The notes below the pieces were generated by a model, which saw only the letters and a list, made by a program, of their open reading frames with translations, was not told where the DNA came from and searched no databases. A DNA stretch of 64,000 nucleotides from CAXBGS01 sp963975425 (GTDB lineage Bacteria > Planctomycetota > Planctomycetia > Pirellulales > Pirellulaceae), in the NCBI GenBank assembly GCA_963975425.1, contig CAXBGS010000001.1, positions 558,001-622,000 on the forward strand, in the 5' to 3' direction. The position numbers were made by a program, and so were the translations under genes. Shown here piece by piece: positions 45,474 to 54,532 of this stretch (positions are counted from its first letter, which is position 1; each line of letters opens with the position of its first letter).

Positions 45474-47963
45474 ATGAGTCGATGTTTTACGCGGTCGCCA
45501 ATTTACTTCGTGGCCTTGATTGCAAGCATTGTCTTTTCGGCTCGCTATGCGATCGCCGAACCGACGGACAATACGCCGGATCGCCCGAACATTCTGATCA
45601 TTTTCACCGACGATCAAGGCTTCGGTGATCTTGGTTGCTATGGTTCGAAAACGATCCGAACTCCGCGCATCGACCAACTGGCGAAAGAAGGGACACGTTT
45701 CACGAATTTCTATGCGCAGGTTGTTTGTGGCCCCTCGCGTTCTGCGCTGCTCACTGGCCGATATCCGGTTCGCAGTCTTGGCTGGTCAATGCCCGCCGAC
45801 GAGATCACGATAGCCGAACAGCTGAAACAGGCCGGTTACACCACCGGTTGCATCGGAAAGTGGGATGTATCCAACCGTTCGCCGATCAAAGATCGCATGC
45901 CCAATGCTCAGGGCTTTGACTATTACTGGGGTACCCTCGGTGCCAACGACAATGCTCATGTCGTCTTTCATCACAACAACGAACAAGTGGGACAGTCAAG
46001 TGACATGGCCAGTCTCACACGCATCTATACCGACAAGGCGATCGATTTCGTCAAGCAGAACAAAGACCAGCCTTTCCTGTTGTATCTGGCGCACACCATG
46101 GTCCACTCGGTCATCGACGCTTCAGAAGATTTCAAGGGAAAATCGATGGGCGGACTTTATGGTGACACCATTGAAGAGCTGGACTTCGAAACCGGGCGAT
46201 TGCTTGACACGATCGATCAGCTGAACCTGCGAGACAATACACTGGTCATCTTCACGTCGGACAACGGCCCGTGGAGCAATGCCAAGGAAGGTCTAGCGAA
46301 AAAGCATAACGGCCAGATCGCGTGGGGATCATCTGGACCTCTTCGTGAAGCCAAGGGATCGACCTATGAGGGCGGTTTGCGAGTTCCCTGCATCGCCCGG
46401 TGGCCCAATCACATTCCGGCCGGACGTACCAGCGACGCGATCTTTGCCACGATCGATTTCATGCCGACGTTCGCTTCGCTGGCCGGATACACCGTGCCTG
46501 ACGATCGCATCATTGATGGTGTTGACCAGACACCGTTGCTGATGGGTGATTCATCCGGCAACCGCGACGACTACTTTTACTTCTGCAAAGGTGAACTACA
46601 AGCGGTGCGCAAAGGAAAATGGAAAGCGATGCTTCCGGACCGTCGCATGTACTACGGATACGTCGACGACAAAGGCACGTCCGGCGTCGAATTGTATGAC
46701 CTTGCGACAGACATCGGCGAAAAGAAAAATGTCGCCGATGCACACCCCGCAGTTGTCCGCCAATTGCTGAGCCATGCGGCAGCACTGCCGTTGCCCAACG
46801 AAGTACAAGACAATCGCATCAGACTCAACAATCCGGCACAGGGTTCGACTCGGCGAGAACTAACTCGCGGACAATGGAAGGAACATGGATTCACCGCGGA
46901 GCAATTAGATCGGGTTCGCAAAGCATTCCAAAATGGCATCGACCGCAAGTTTATCCCGGGCGGTGCGATGACGTTGATTCACAACGGTGAAGTGATTCTT
47001 CGCGAAGCGTTTGGTGTCGCTGACTTGGAAACGAATCAACCGTTTCTGACCTCGTCTCCCGTTCGTATCGCGTCGCTCACAAAGCTGCATACATCCACTG
47101 TCCTGGTGATGTTGGCCGAGCAAGGCCTGCTGTCACTCGATGAACCCATCGACACCTATTTGCCAGAATTCGCGAATTTGCGGGTCCGCGGCAAAGACGC
47201 AATTGTCGCAGCACCAACCCTGCGACAATGCCTCTCACATACGACCGGTTTCGTCAGCAACAACGTGCTGAAGTCCGGTAAGTTCGAATTGGACCTTGAT
47301 GGCAGCTTGGCGGACGTCGCTAGGGACCTGGCCACGAAGGAATTGTTGGCCGAACCGGGCAAGAAGTATGGTTACTCGCGTTTGGGCTATATCGTCGCCG
47401 GTCGCGTGGCAGAAATTGTCACCGGACGCCCGTTTCCACAACTGATGCAGAAGACTCTGCTGCACCCGATCGGCGCGAATGACGCAACGTTTTATCCTTC
47501 GCCCGAACTGGAACAACGGATCCCTGTCTCCTACGAGCGGACCGAGGCTGGATTCGAAAAACGCACCGGAGAACCACTTGGAACGGTCATCAACCCGGGC
47601 GGCCGGCTGATATCCACGCTGGACGACGTAGCGCGTGTCCTGCTGTTGCACCGCAATCACGGTAAGGTCGCGGGTCGACAATTGGTGTCCGCGGAATCGC
47701 TGCAACAAATGTATGTACCACAACCATCGACGCCGGGCGCCGGTTACGGCCTGGGTTTCAACATCATGAAAAGAAACGCCGATGGCACCCCGGCACGCAT
47801 TCGTCACACGGGAGCCTCCGGCACTCTTGCGGTACTCGATTTCGAAAACGATGCGATCTTGATCGTGTTGACTCAGGTTCCCCAGCAACAAACCCTTCGC
47901 TGGCGCAACCGACTTGTGGAAACCGTATTCGCGACTTTCAATCCTGATGCGAAAAGACCTTAG
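45474..47963 (+). CDS. Sulfatase fused to a serine beta-lactamase/esterase-like domain
   Basis: An 829-aa secreted two-enzyme protein. The start at 45474 is supported by AGGAG 8 bases upstream and a signal peptide (IYFVALIASIVFSARYAIA). The sulfatase half (35-450) has FTDDQGFGD, the formylglycine site CGPSR with Cys85, TSDNGPWS, and GSTYEGGLRVP. The second half (about 472-829) is a class C beta-lactamase/esterase fold: Ser534-Leu-Thr-Lys537 (SxxK), Tyr634-Ser-Arg636 where the family usually has YxN, and HTGASG as the KTG-like box. Linked desulfation and ester or amide hydrolysis of a sulfated, acylated glycan is a reasonable inference. Confidence 0.92.
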   Translation: MSRCFTRSPIYFVALIASIVFSARYAIAEPTDNTPDRPNILIIFTDDQGFGDLGCYGSKTIRTPRIDQLAKEGTRFTNFYAQVVCGPSRSALLTGRYPVRSLGWSMPADEITIAEQLKQAGYTTGCIGKWDVSNRSPIKDRMPNAQGFDYYWGTLGANDNAHVVFHHNNEQVGQSSDMASLTRIYTDKAIDFVKQNKDQPFLLYLAHTMVHSVIDASEDFKGKSMGGLYGDTIEELDFETGRLLDTIDQLNLRDNTLVIFTSDNGPWSNAKEGLAKKHNGQIAWGSSGPLREAKGSTYEGGLRVPCIARWPNHIPAGRTSDAIFATIDFMPTFASLAGYTVPDDRIIDGVDQTPLLMGDSSGNRDDYFYFCKGELQAVRKGKWKAMLPDRRMYYGYVDDKGTSGVELYDLATDIGEKKNVADAHPAVVRQLLSHAAALPLPNEVQDNRIRLNNPAQGSTRRELTRGQWKEHGFTAEQLDRVRKAFQNGIDRKFIPGGAMTLIHNGEVILREAFGVADLETNQPFLTSSPVRIASLTKLHTSTVLVMLAEQGLLSLDEPIDTYLPEFANLRVRGKDAIVAAPTLRQCLSHTTGFVSNNVLKSGKFELDLDGSLADVARDLATKELLAEPGKKYGYSRLGYIVAGRVAEIVTGRPFPQLMQKTLLHPIGANDATFYPSPELEQRIPVSYERTEAGFEKRTGEPLGTVINPGGRLISTLDDVARVLLLHRNHGKVAGRQLVSAESLQQMYVPQPSTPGAGYGLGFNIMKRNADGTPARIRHTGASGTLAVLDFENDAILIVLTQVPQQQTLRWRNRLVETVFATFNPDAKRP

Positions 47964-48052
47964 TACCGTCGATGCGGCAGATACGTGGGCATTTGCGCAT
48001 AGGAACCCGCGAGACGTTTCCTCAGGCGGGGAAACGGCGTTGGCAATCGCGA

Positions 48053-48976
48053 TCAAAACAACAGCAACATACTGCTGTCAAATTCTCGCTTTGCCGCAAC
48101 CAGTACGACCGCTAGAGGAATCGCGACAAGGACAAGTCGGAACGCCGCAACGAACGCAGGCTTTCGGTTTCGCACCTGCGGAATCTCACTTGCCCAACAC
48201 AGCAGTGGCGCGGTCAAAACGGCGAGCGCGGAAACCGTCGAAATCTCGCCGAAGAACCGCCCAATGAACAGCAGTCCAAACAAACCCACCACACCAACGC
48301 TGACGATTACCGGCGCAATAAAACGATCCGACCGACGAACGCCGGCAATTCCACTGGCGTACTTGTTGAGCGCCAGCACAGCGGCCGATGCGCCCATTAA
48401 TGTTGCTACCAAGGGGATCGCAGCGGCGCCACCCTTGATGTAGCCGGCCAACATCACGGTGATGCCCGCGGACTGAATCGCAAGACACGTCGCGAGTGGA
48501 ATCGAAATGCCACCACTCCGTTTTAACAAGCATGACAGAAGGCTCCACACCAGTAACAACAAAACGCCGCTGGTAACGATCGCGGCGCTGGTTTGCCACA
48601 AAGTCCAATCGCCCGCGCCGCTTAAATAGACAGAATTGTGCAGCAAGATTCTCGGCGCGGCGATGGACAAGCCGATACGCATCGCCCATGCAACGATTCC
48701 TGGAACACGCTTGATTCCCGCAAACGATTCAATGCCGAGCGTGACGGGGACAACAATCGTCAACAGTCGATCGAGACCGCTAGTGGGAAGCCGCAACCAT
48801 TGAAGCGATAACGCGGTATAGCCCACGGCGAGCCCCAGACTGATTCCAACGACGCAAGCGGCGTTTATCCATGTGGCATTTAGCACCCGTGGCCATGCGG
48901 CGACCGCCAGGACAAGCACCATGCTGACGATTGCCGCAACCGCCATCGCCTTCGTGTATAGCAGCGGCTCGGGCAT
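48053..48976 (-). CDS. Multi-spanning membrane protein of unknown function
   Basis: A 307-aa protein with about nine hydrophobic segments throughout (for example AVAAIVSMVLVLAVAAWP, AAIVTSGVLLLLVWSLLSCLL, VIVSVGVVGLFGLLFIG). I recognise no family. Its ATG at 48976 lies 3 bases after the YceI stop on the same strand, so the two form an operon and may act together in the envelope. Confidence 0.75.
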   Translation of the reverse strand: MPEPLLYTKAMAVAAIVSMVLVLAVAAWPRVLNATWINAACVVGISLGLAVGYTALSLQWLRLPTSGLDRLLTIVVPVTLGIESFAGIKRVPGIVAWAMRIGLSIAAPRILLHNSVYLSGAGDWTLWQTSAAIVTSGVLLLLVWSLLSCLLKRSGGISIPLATCLAIQSAGITVMLAGYIKGGAAAIPLVATLMGASAAVLALNKYASGIAGVRRSDRFIAPVIVSVGVVGLFGLLFIGRFFGEISTVSALAVLTAPLLCWASEIPQVRNRKPAFVAAFRLVLVAIPLAVVLVAAKREFDSSMLLLF

Positions 48977-48979
48977 CGG

Positions 48980-49561
48980 CTATTTTTGCACACCTTCGCA
49001 ATCAATCATGATCAGCGCTTTGTCACCGATCGGTCCGATCGCGTTCTTGTCGAACCCATAGTCACTGCGTTTGAGTGAAAGCTCCGTTGAAAACGCGACC
49101 CGTTTGACGCCCTTGAACTCATGTTCCTCGCCTCCCATCAATGTTAGCGTGATCTCTTTGGTCGTGCCGTGCATCGTGAAATCGCCGGTCACTTCATAAC
49201 CGCCGTCGATAGCTTTGGTACTAGTGCTCTTGAACTCAATCGTCGGAAACTGCTTGGTGTCAAAGTAGTCAGGTTGGCGCAAATGTTTGTCGCGTGCTTC
49301 GTTGGCCGTATCCACGCTGTCGGCTTTGATCGTCAGGAAAAACGTCGACTTGGACGCGTCGTCACGGTCAAGCACGAATTTCCCAGCGACTTCATTGAAC
49401 CGGCCATGAATCCAGCTGATCCCAAGATGCCGGGCTTTAAAACTGACGGAAGAGTGGACGAGGTCGTAGTCGTATTCGTCCGCAGCGGTGGCCGGCGTGC
49501 AACAAGAAAGAACGGCACCGATCACCAGCGTGAAGGCCGATACAAAGAAAAAGCGTGTCAT
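48980..49561 (-). CDS. YceI family periplasmic protein
   Basis: A 193-aa exported lipocalin-like protein that binds polyisoprenoid-type lipids in characterised relatives. Signal: FFFVSAFTLVIGAVLSCCTPATA (two Cys make lipidation possible). Family signature: YDLVHSSVSFKARHLGISWIHGRFNEVAGKFVLD, ANEARDKHLRQPDYFDTKQFPTIEFKS, and GDFTMHGTTKEITLTL. It lies directly upstream of the multi-spanning membrane protein gene. Confidence 0.93.
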   Translation of the reverse strand: MTRFFFVSAFTLVIGAVLSCCTPATAADEYDYDLVHSSVSFKARHLGISWIHGRFNEVAGKFVLDRDDASKSTFFLTIKADSVDTANEARDKHLRQPDYFDTKQFPTIEFKSTSTKAIDGGYEVTGDFTMHGTTKEITLTLMGGEEHEFKGVKRVAFSTELSLKRSDYGFDKNAIGPIGDKALIMIDCEGVQK

Positions 49562-50340
49562 GTAATTTGTTCCTTATAGAAACGGTTCGAGGACTATATT
49601 GGCGTTATCGTACCAACAGAGCGTAGGCAAAGCGTGTTCGGCGATATGCTTGTCGACGATGAAAGGTGGACGAGTTTTCAGCGCAACGAGAGCGTGCCAG
49701 AGCCACAGCACGCGATGAATCCAAACTCCGACAAAGACGTCTGTGAATTCACCCTCGTTTTCGGGCCAGCCGTTCACTCGCTCGCATCCCATTAGCGTGT
49801 TTCCCAATGGTCAATTTTCTCGACACCCTCCACCGGGGGCTGATATTGTGTGACTGCGGCGTCATCCACGTCGGTTTGTTTGCGACGATATTTATTGCTT
49901 GGGCAACCGATTCAGTAGACAAAACCACTCCGGAAAGACTCCGCTGCTGCTAATGAGTGATAATGAGGCAGACAACTTTCTGGTTTCCTCGGTTCCAACA
50001 CACGAACTTGGCGTGAAAGTGTGGTTCGCGACTCTGTAAGATAGCGGCTTCGATACTTGGAATCCTTCGTTCTTTGATTGTCAGGCCGGAACCGATGAGG
50101 ATCCGAGCGAATTAATTCGACAGTGTTTCTCGAAGGTCTTAGACTGTGAAGGGATTCGCCACTGGTTTTTCGCATAGACACGACAGGCAATGCGAACGAC
50201 CGCGACGAAGCCTTCATCACCCACCGCCGCGCACACCCATGGCAAGCATCCGAGCATCGTGTTTCGGACAAGTATGACGCTCTCGCTATCGGTTCATTCC
50301 TCCATAAAAGTGCGTCCTGCCTAACACAGGATCCAACAAC
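49562..50340. other. Gene-poor region
   Basis: Nearly 780 bases with no supported gene. A short plus frame at 49953-50039 (28 codons) ends in TAA and continues in the same frame to a stop at 50175-50177, reading like a small gene with an internal stop, but no domain is recognisable. A 77-codon minus frame at 49574-49807 starts with TTG and lacks features. Confidence 0.5.
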
Positions 50341-51627
50341 ATGCCGAAACGCCCAACCATGCATCGTCGGACATTGCTTCGCGGCACCGGAGTCGCACTC
50401 GCGCTCCCGATGCTCGATGCCATGCGATCGTCCACTCGTGCAGCGACACCTGAATCAACACCGCCGCGGCGCATGGTCTGTGTCGGCAACCCTCTCGGCT
50501 TCCTGCCCGACAAATTCTTCCCAACCGAATCAGGCTTCGACTACAAATTGCCGGATCTCCTGAAACCCCTCGCAGCGCACCGAAACGACTTCAGCGTCTT
50601 TTCGAACTTGGATCATGATGTCTCTGGCGGACACTCCGCCGTGCACTCATTCTTGTCGGGCATCAAAGACAATGACGCTTCGGATTGGCCGGCCGCCAAT
50701 ATTTCTGTTGACCAGCGTGCTGCAGAGCATGTCGGCGCGCAAACCCGTTTCCCTTCACTGGTAATCTCGCCAAGCCGCGCCGGCGGCGATCTCGACCCCA
50801 ACCTTTCGTGGACACGCACCGGCGTCAACGTTCCTCCCGTCACCAACGCAACGGACCTGTTCAACGCCCTCTTTCTTGCCGATGCCCCCGGTCTGCGCGA
50901 TGCACGTGCCCATGACTACAACCTCAATGCATCTATCCTCGACGCGGTCCGCGATCATGCCAAGCTGCTAGAGAAGAAACTGGGAAAATCTGACCTCGAA
51001 AAACTTGACGAATACATGTCTTCGGTGCGACAAATCGAAATCAAGCTAGGCATGTCTCGTCAATGGCTCGACAAACCCAAACCACAAGTCGCGATGGCGC
51101 CGCCGCAAAACGGTCCTTTCACCCACAATCTCCCGATCTTCTATGATCTTCTGACACTCGCCCTGCAAACCGATTCAACTCGCGTCGCGACACTTGCCAT
51201 CTCTGGCGCGATCAACACCGACGACCTCGGACTCGACGGCGGATACCACGGGTTTTCCCACCACGGCAAGGCCGAAAAGCTTCGACGCGGACTGGAAGTC
51301 ATTGAACTGTTTCAAACGAAAGAACTCGCACGATTCATCACAAACCTGAAAAAAATGAACGAGCCTGACGGGTCAACCGTCTTCGATAACACCACGATCC
51401 TGTTCGGATCCGGCATGGGCAATGGTTCATCACACTCCAATAAGAATCTTCCCATATTGCTCGCCGGCGGCGGTTTTAAACACGGCCAACACCTTGTCTT
51501 TCCATCGGAAAAGCACCGCCGCATCCCGCTCTCGAATCTATTCGTAACGATGCTTCAGCGTTTCGGAATGGAAATCGATACCTTCAACAAAGGCGTCTCA
51601 ACCATCACGGGCTTGGAGGTTGCATGA
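50341..51627 (+). CDS. DUF1552 family protein, Tat-exported
   Basis: A 428-aa protein of the DUF1552 family. The start MPKRPTMHRRTLLRGTGVALALPML is a twin-arginine signal. Conserved stretches include PRRMVCVGNPLGFLPDKFFP, LSGIKDND, FPSLVIS, and the C-terminal ILFGSGMGNGSSHSNKNLPILLAGGGF. In planctomycetes such genes stand beside DUF1592 cytochrome-like genes, as here (4-base ATGA overlap). The family has an alkaline-phosphatase-like look in part, but its reaction is unknown. Confidence 0.93.
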   Translation: MPKRPTMHRRTLLRGTGVALALPMLDAMRSSTRAATPESTPPRRMVCVGNPLGFLPDKFFPTESGFDYKLPDLLKPLAAHRNDFSVFSNLDHDVSGGHSAVHSFLSGIKDNDASDWPAANISVDQRAAEHVGAQTRFPSLVISPSRAGGDLDPNLSWTRTGVNVPPVTNATDLFNALFLADAPGLRDARAHDYNLNASILDAVRDHAKLLEKKLGKSDLEKLDEYMSSVRQIEIKLGMSRQWLDKPKPQVAMAPPQNGPFTHNLPIFYDLLTLALQTDSTRVATLAISGAINTDDLGLDGGYHGFSHHGKAEKLRRGLEVIELFQTKELARFITNLKKMNEPDGSTVFDNTTILFGSGMGNGSSHSNKNLPILLAGGGFKHGQHLVFPSEKHRRIPLSNLFVTMLQRFGMEIDTFNKGVSTITGLEVA

Positions 51628-54200
51628 TGCGTCAATTCATCCTTGCTGTCTCAATCACGTGTGCTTTCCCCGCACTCCCGATCACAGCCGACGATTACGA
51701 AACCGTCATCCGTCCGTTTCTTAATCAATACTGTGTCTCATGCCATGGCGCTGATCAACAAAAAGCCGACCGGCGCTATGACACGCTGACCCCCGACTTT
51801 GCCGACGACAATAACCTTCTGCTCTGGCAAGACATCACCGACCAGCTAAACCTCGGCGACATGCCACCTTCGGATGCGGATCATCAGCCGACCGCCGACC
51901 AGACTCAGCGCGTCATCGAGTGGGCCACTGCGCAGCTGGCGACTGAATACGCCAACCGCGATTCACACGGCGCACAAACGATCTACCGGCGACTCAATCG
52001 CGACGAATACAACCGCACGGTCCGCACCCTTTTGGCACTTGAGCCTCTTCTGGATGATCCCACCAGCGCTTTCCCACCCGATGAGACCGAAGAAAACTTT
52101 GACAACATCGGCGCCGCGCTTATCACGTCGGATTTTCTTCTACAAGGCTACCTGGATTCTGCGAAACGGTATATCGATCACGCCGTCGTTACCGGGTCCA
52201 AACCGGAAACCAAAACCTATCATTTCACGGCTCCTTTTTATAAAACCGGCAATCGACATGACGGCCAAGATGTCGACGGCGAATATCAAAACATACGTAA
52301 GAACACAACCGACCAAGGTGGATTCCTGTGGCTTGCGAAATTTCCCAAGGGCGTCCCGCACTCGGGTTACTACAAAATCCGATTTCAAGCACAAGGCGTG
52401 AATCGCGAGTACCCGTACGACGAATCGATCGTCAAAACACGTAAGGATTCGCCGCTGCGTGTGGGCATCGTTGCCGGCCTGACCGGTGGTCCGGATCTTG
52501 AATTCCGTACACCCTCGGATCGACCTTTAGCCGAATTCGACCTGCCGGATGATCAGCCCGAGTGGATCGAAACGACCGTCTGGCTCGACAAAGGTTACCA
52601 GCCTCGTTTTACCTTTCCCAACGGTCCCAATCGTGTCAAAGCGATTCGCAAAACGCTCGTGCACCGCTATCCGGAAACCTTTGAAGAATTCATCACCAAC
52701 TGGACGCGTCCCGAAGACGGCCTTTATCCCTACAGTGTCGAAGAAACACTCGCGCGGAAAATCGCCGCTGAGAAACAGCGAGTCGCGACGGAGACGCCCG
52801 CCAAACCCAACCAGATCGGCACCGGCAATCTCTTTAACCGACGTGACGGCTGGGCGTCTTTCTATGCCGCCTACATGGGGCCTCGCGTTCGTATTCATCA
52901 AATCGAAATCGAAGGGCCACTTCATGAAACCTGGCCGCCTGCGCACCATCGCGCCGTCTTCGGTGACTACGAACCCACACTCGCCAACGCAGAACCGATT
53001 CTCCGTAACTTTGCACAGCGAGCCTTCCGCCGCCCCGTCACTGCAGAAGAACTCGCACCACTTGTCGCACTTGCCAATCGTCGTCACCGAATCGGCGACT
53101 CGCAAATCGAATCGCTAAAAGCATCATTCCGTGCCATCCTGTGCTCTCCAAATTTTCTGTACCTGGAGGAACAAGAAGGTCGGCTTGATGACTACGCTCT
53201 CGCCACCCGCCTCAGCTATTTCCTGTGGTCCGCACCACCCGATGCGCAATTGCTGGAACTGGCCGACGCCGGAAAACTTTCCAATCCCAAGATTCTTAAA
53301 CAACAAACGGCACGTCTGCTCGACCATCCGAACGCGCGAAACTTCACCAATCGCTTCACCGAGCGTTGGCTAGAGCTATACAAAATCGGCTCCATGCCGC
53401 CCTCTGAAAAAGCCTTTCCTTCCTACTATGTCGATTCACTTGAATCGGCGATCAAAACAGAAACCCAACTCTTCTTCCAACATATTCTCCAGCAAGATTT
53501 GCCCATCGACCGCTTTCTCGATGCCGACTTTACCTTTGTCAACGGATCGCTCGCCCGTCTTTACGGCATCCCTAATATTTACGGCGCCGATTTCCGAAAA
53601 GTCTCTCTCGATACTTCCCAGCGCGGCGGACTGCTCGGTCACGCCTCGATCCTTACGGCTTCTGCCAACGGCATCGATACCTCACCCGTCATTCGTGGCA
53701 TCTGGGTACTCGAGAATATTCTCGGAACTCATCCCGCACCGCCACCGCCGGACGTCGAGCCGCTTGAACCCGATATCCGAGGGGCAACCACCGTCCGCGA
53801 CCAGCTTCAACAGCACCGCGAAATCCCCGCTTGCAACGAGTGCCATCAAAAGATTGATCCTCTCGGCTTTGCGCTCGAGAACTATGACCCCATCGGCGCC
53901 TGGCGTACGAACTACGCGCGAGGCAGCACCAAGGGACCGCCCATCGATGCTTCCGGTCAACTTCCCGATGGACAAAGCTTCCGCGATGTTGCGGAATTCA
54001 AAGTCATCCTTGGCCAGCGCCGTGACCAGTTTGCACGTTGTCTGACAGAAAAGCTGTTCACGTATGCGATGGGTCGAACGCTCGAAGTCACCGATCGACC
54101 GCATATCGATTCCGTCGTTGCTCAACTGGACAATCAAAATCGAGGTCTCAAAACGCTTGTCCAAAACATCGTCGCAAGCGAGCTTTTCCAGACCAAATAG
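51624..54200 (+). CDS. DUF1592/DUF1588/DUF1585 planctomycete cytochrome-domain protein
   Basis: An 858-aa exported protein. After the signal peptide (FILAVSITCAFPALPITA), CVSCH (37-41) gives a heme c site in a planctomycete-type cytochrome domain. The middle has the DUF1587 and DUF1592 signatures (YRRLNRDEYNRTVRTLL; YALATRLSYFLWSAPPDAQLLELADAG), and the C-terminus has DUF1588 and DUF1585 with a second CNECH at 737-741 (CHQKIDPLGFALENYDPIGAWR). It is translationally coupled to the DUF1552 gene. The pair is often thought to take part in extracytoplasmic redox breakdown of polymers, but no function is proven. Confidence 0.93.
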   Translation: MMRQFILAVSITCAFPALPITADDYETVIRPFLNQYCVSCHGADQQKADRRYDTLTPDFADDNNLLLWQDITDQLNLGDMPPSDADHQPTADQTQRVIEWATAQLATEYANRDSHGAQTIYRRLNRDEYNRTVRTLLALEPLLDDPTSAFPPDETEENFDNIGAALITSDFLLQGYLDSAKRYIDHAVVTGSKPETKTYHFTAPFYKTGNRHDGQDVDGEYQNIRKNTTDQGGFLWLAKFPKGVPHSGYYKIRFQAQGVNREYPYDESIVKTRKDSPLRVGIVAGLTGGPDLEFRTPSDRPLAEFDLPDDQPEWIETTVWLDKGYQPRFTFPNGPNRVKAIRKTLVHRYPETFEEFITNWTRPEDGLYPYSVEETLARKIAAEKQRVATETPAKPNQIGTGNLFNRRDGWASFYAAYMGPRVRIHQIEIEGPLHETWPPAHHRAVFGDYEPTLANAEPILRNFAQRAFRRPVTAEELAPLVALANRRHRIGDSQIESLKASFRAILCSPNFLYLEEQEGRLDDYALATRLSYFLWSAPPDAQLLELADAGKLSNPKILKQQTARLLDHPNARNFTNRFTERWLELYKIGSMPPSEKAFPSYYVDSLESAIKTETQLFFQHILQQDLPIDRFLDADFTFVNGSLARLYGIPNIYGADFRKVSLDTSQRGGLLGHASILTASANGIDTSPVIRGIWVLENILGTHPAPPPPDVEPLEPDIRGATTVRDQLQQHREIPACNECHQKIDPLGFALENYDPIGAWRTNYARGSTKGPPIDASGQLPDGQSFRDVAEFKVILGQRRDQFARCLTEKLFTYAMGRTLEVTDRPHIDSVVAQLDNQNRGLKTLVQNIVASELFQTK

Positions 54201-54532
54201 CCGTTCAGCTTGATGTCTCGAAAACGAAACCTATCAAGCGCACGACCAGTGATGTGGCGACAAGAGCCCATGCGCAACATTGTACGTTGCAGATCAGATT
54301 TTTATCGCAGCGCTGTCTAGCTGGGCACTATCTCGTAATTGCCTTGACACCGCATTTCGGTCCGCCGTGGGTAAACAACGCAAACAGCGGCGTGGACGTG
54401 TCCGGCCGCTTACGCGTCACGGCCCATAATGTCGAGACAGTATCCAGCCCGAATTACGTGAACATGTTCGCTTGCTCACCTCTGATACAATTTGGCTTTG
54501 GACCAACAGGACATCGCTGGGAGAATACTGAC
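54201..54532. other. Intergenic region
   Basis: No gene is supported. The EF-hand frame downstream runs open through this stretch, but it has no signal or domain until the GTG at 54533. A Shine-Dalgarno-like GGGAG lies at 54519-54523. Confidence 0.5.

Noticed and set aside
48015..48036. CGTTTCC/GGAAACG hairpin between convergent genes as a terminator
   Set aside because: The stem is only 7 bp and neither strand has a T-run after it.
49574..49807. 77-codon minus-strand frame upstream of YceI
   Set aside because: It has a TTG start, no recognisable domain and no ribosome site.
49912..50364. 150-codon minus-strand frame
   Set aside because: Its composition is rich in Arg, Ser and Cys as in shadow frames, and it overlaps the start of the DUF1552 gene.
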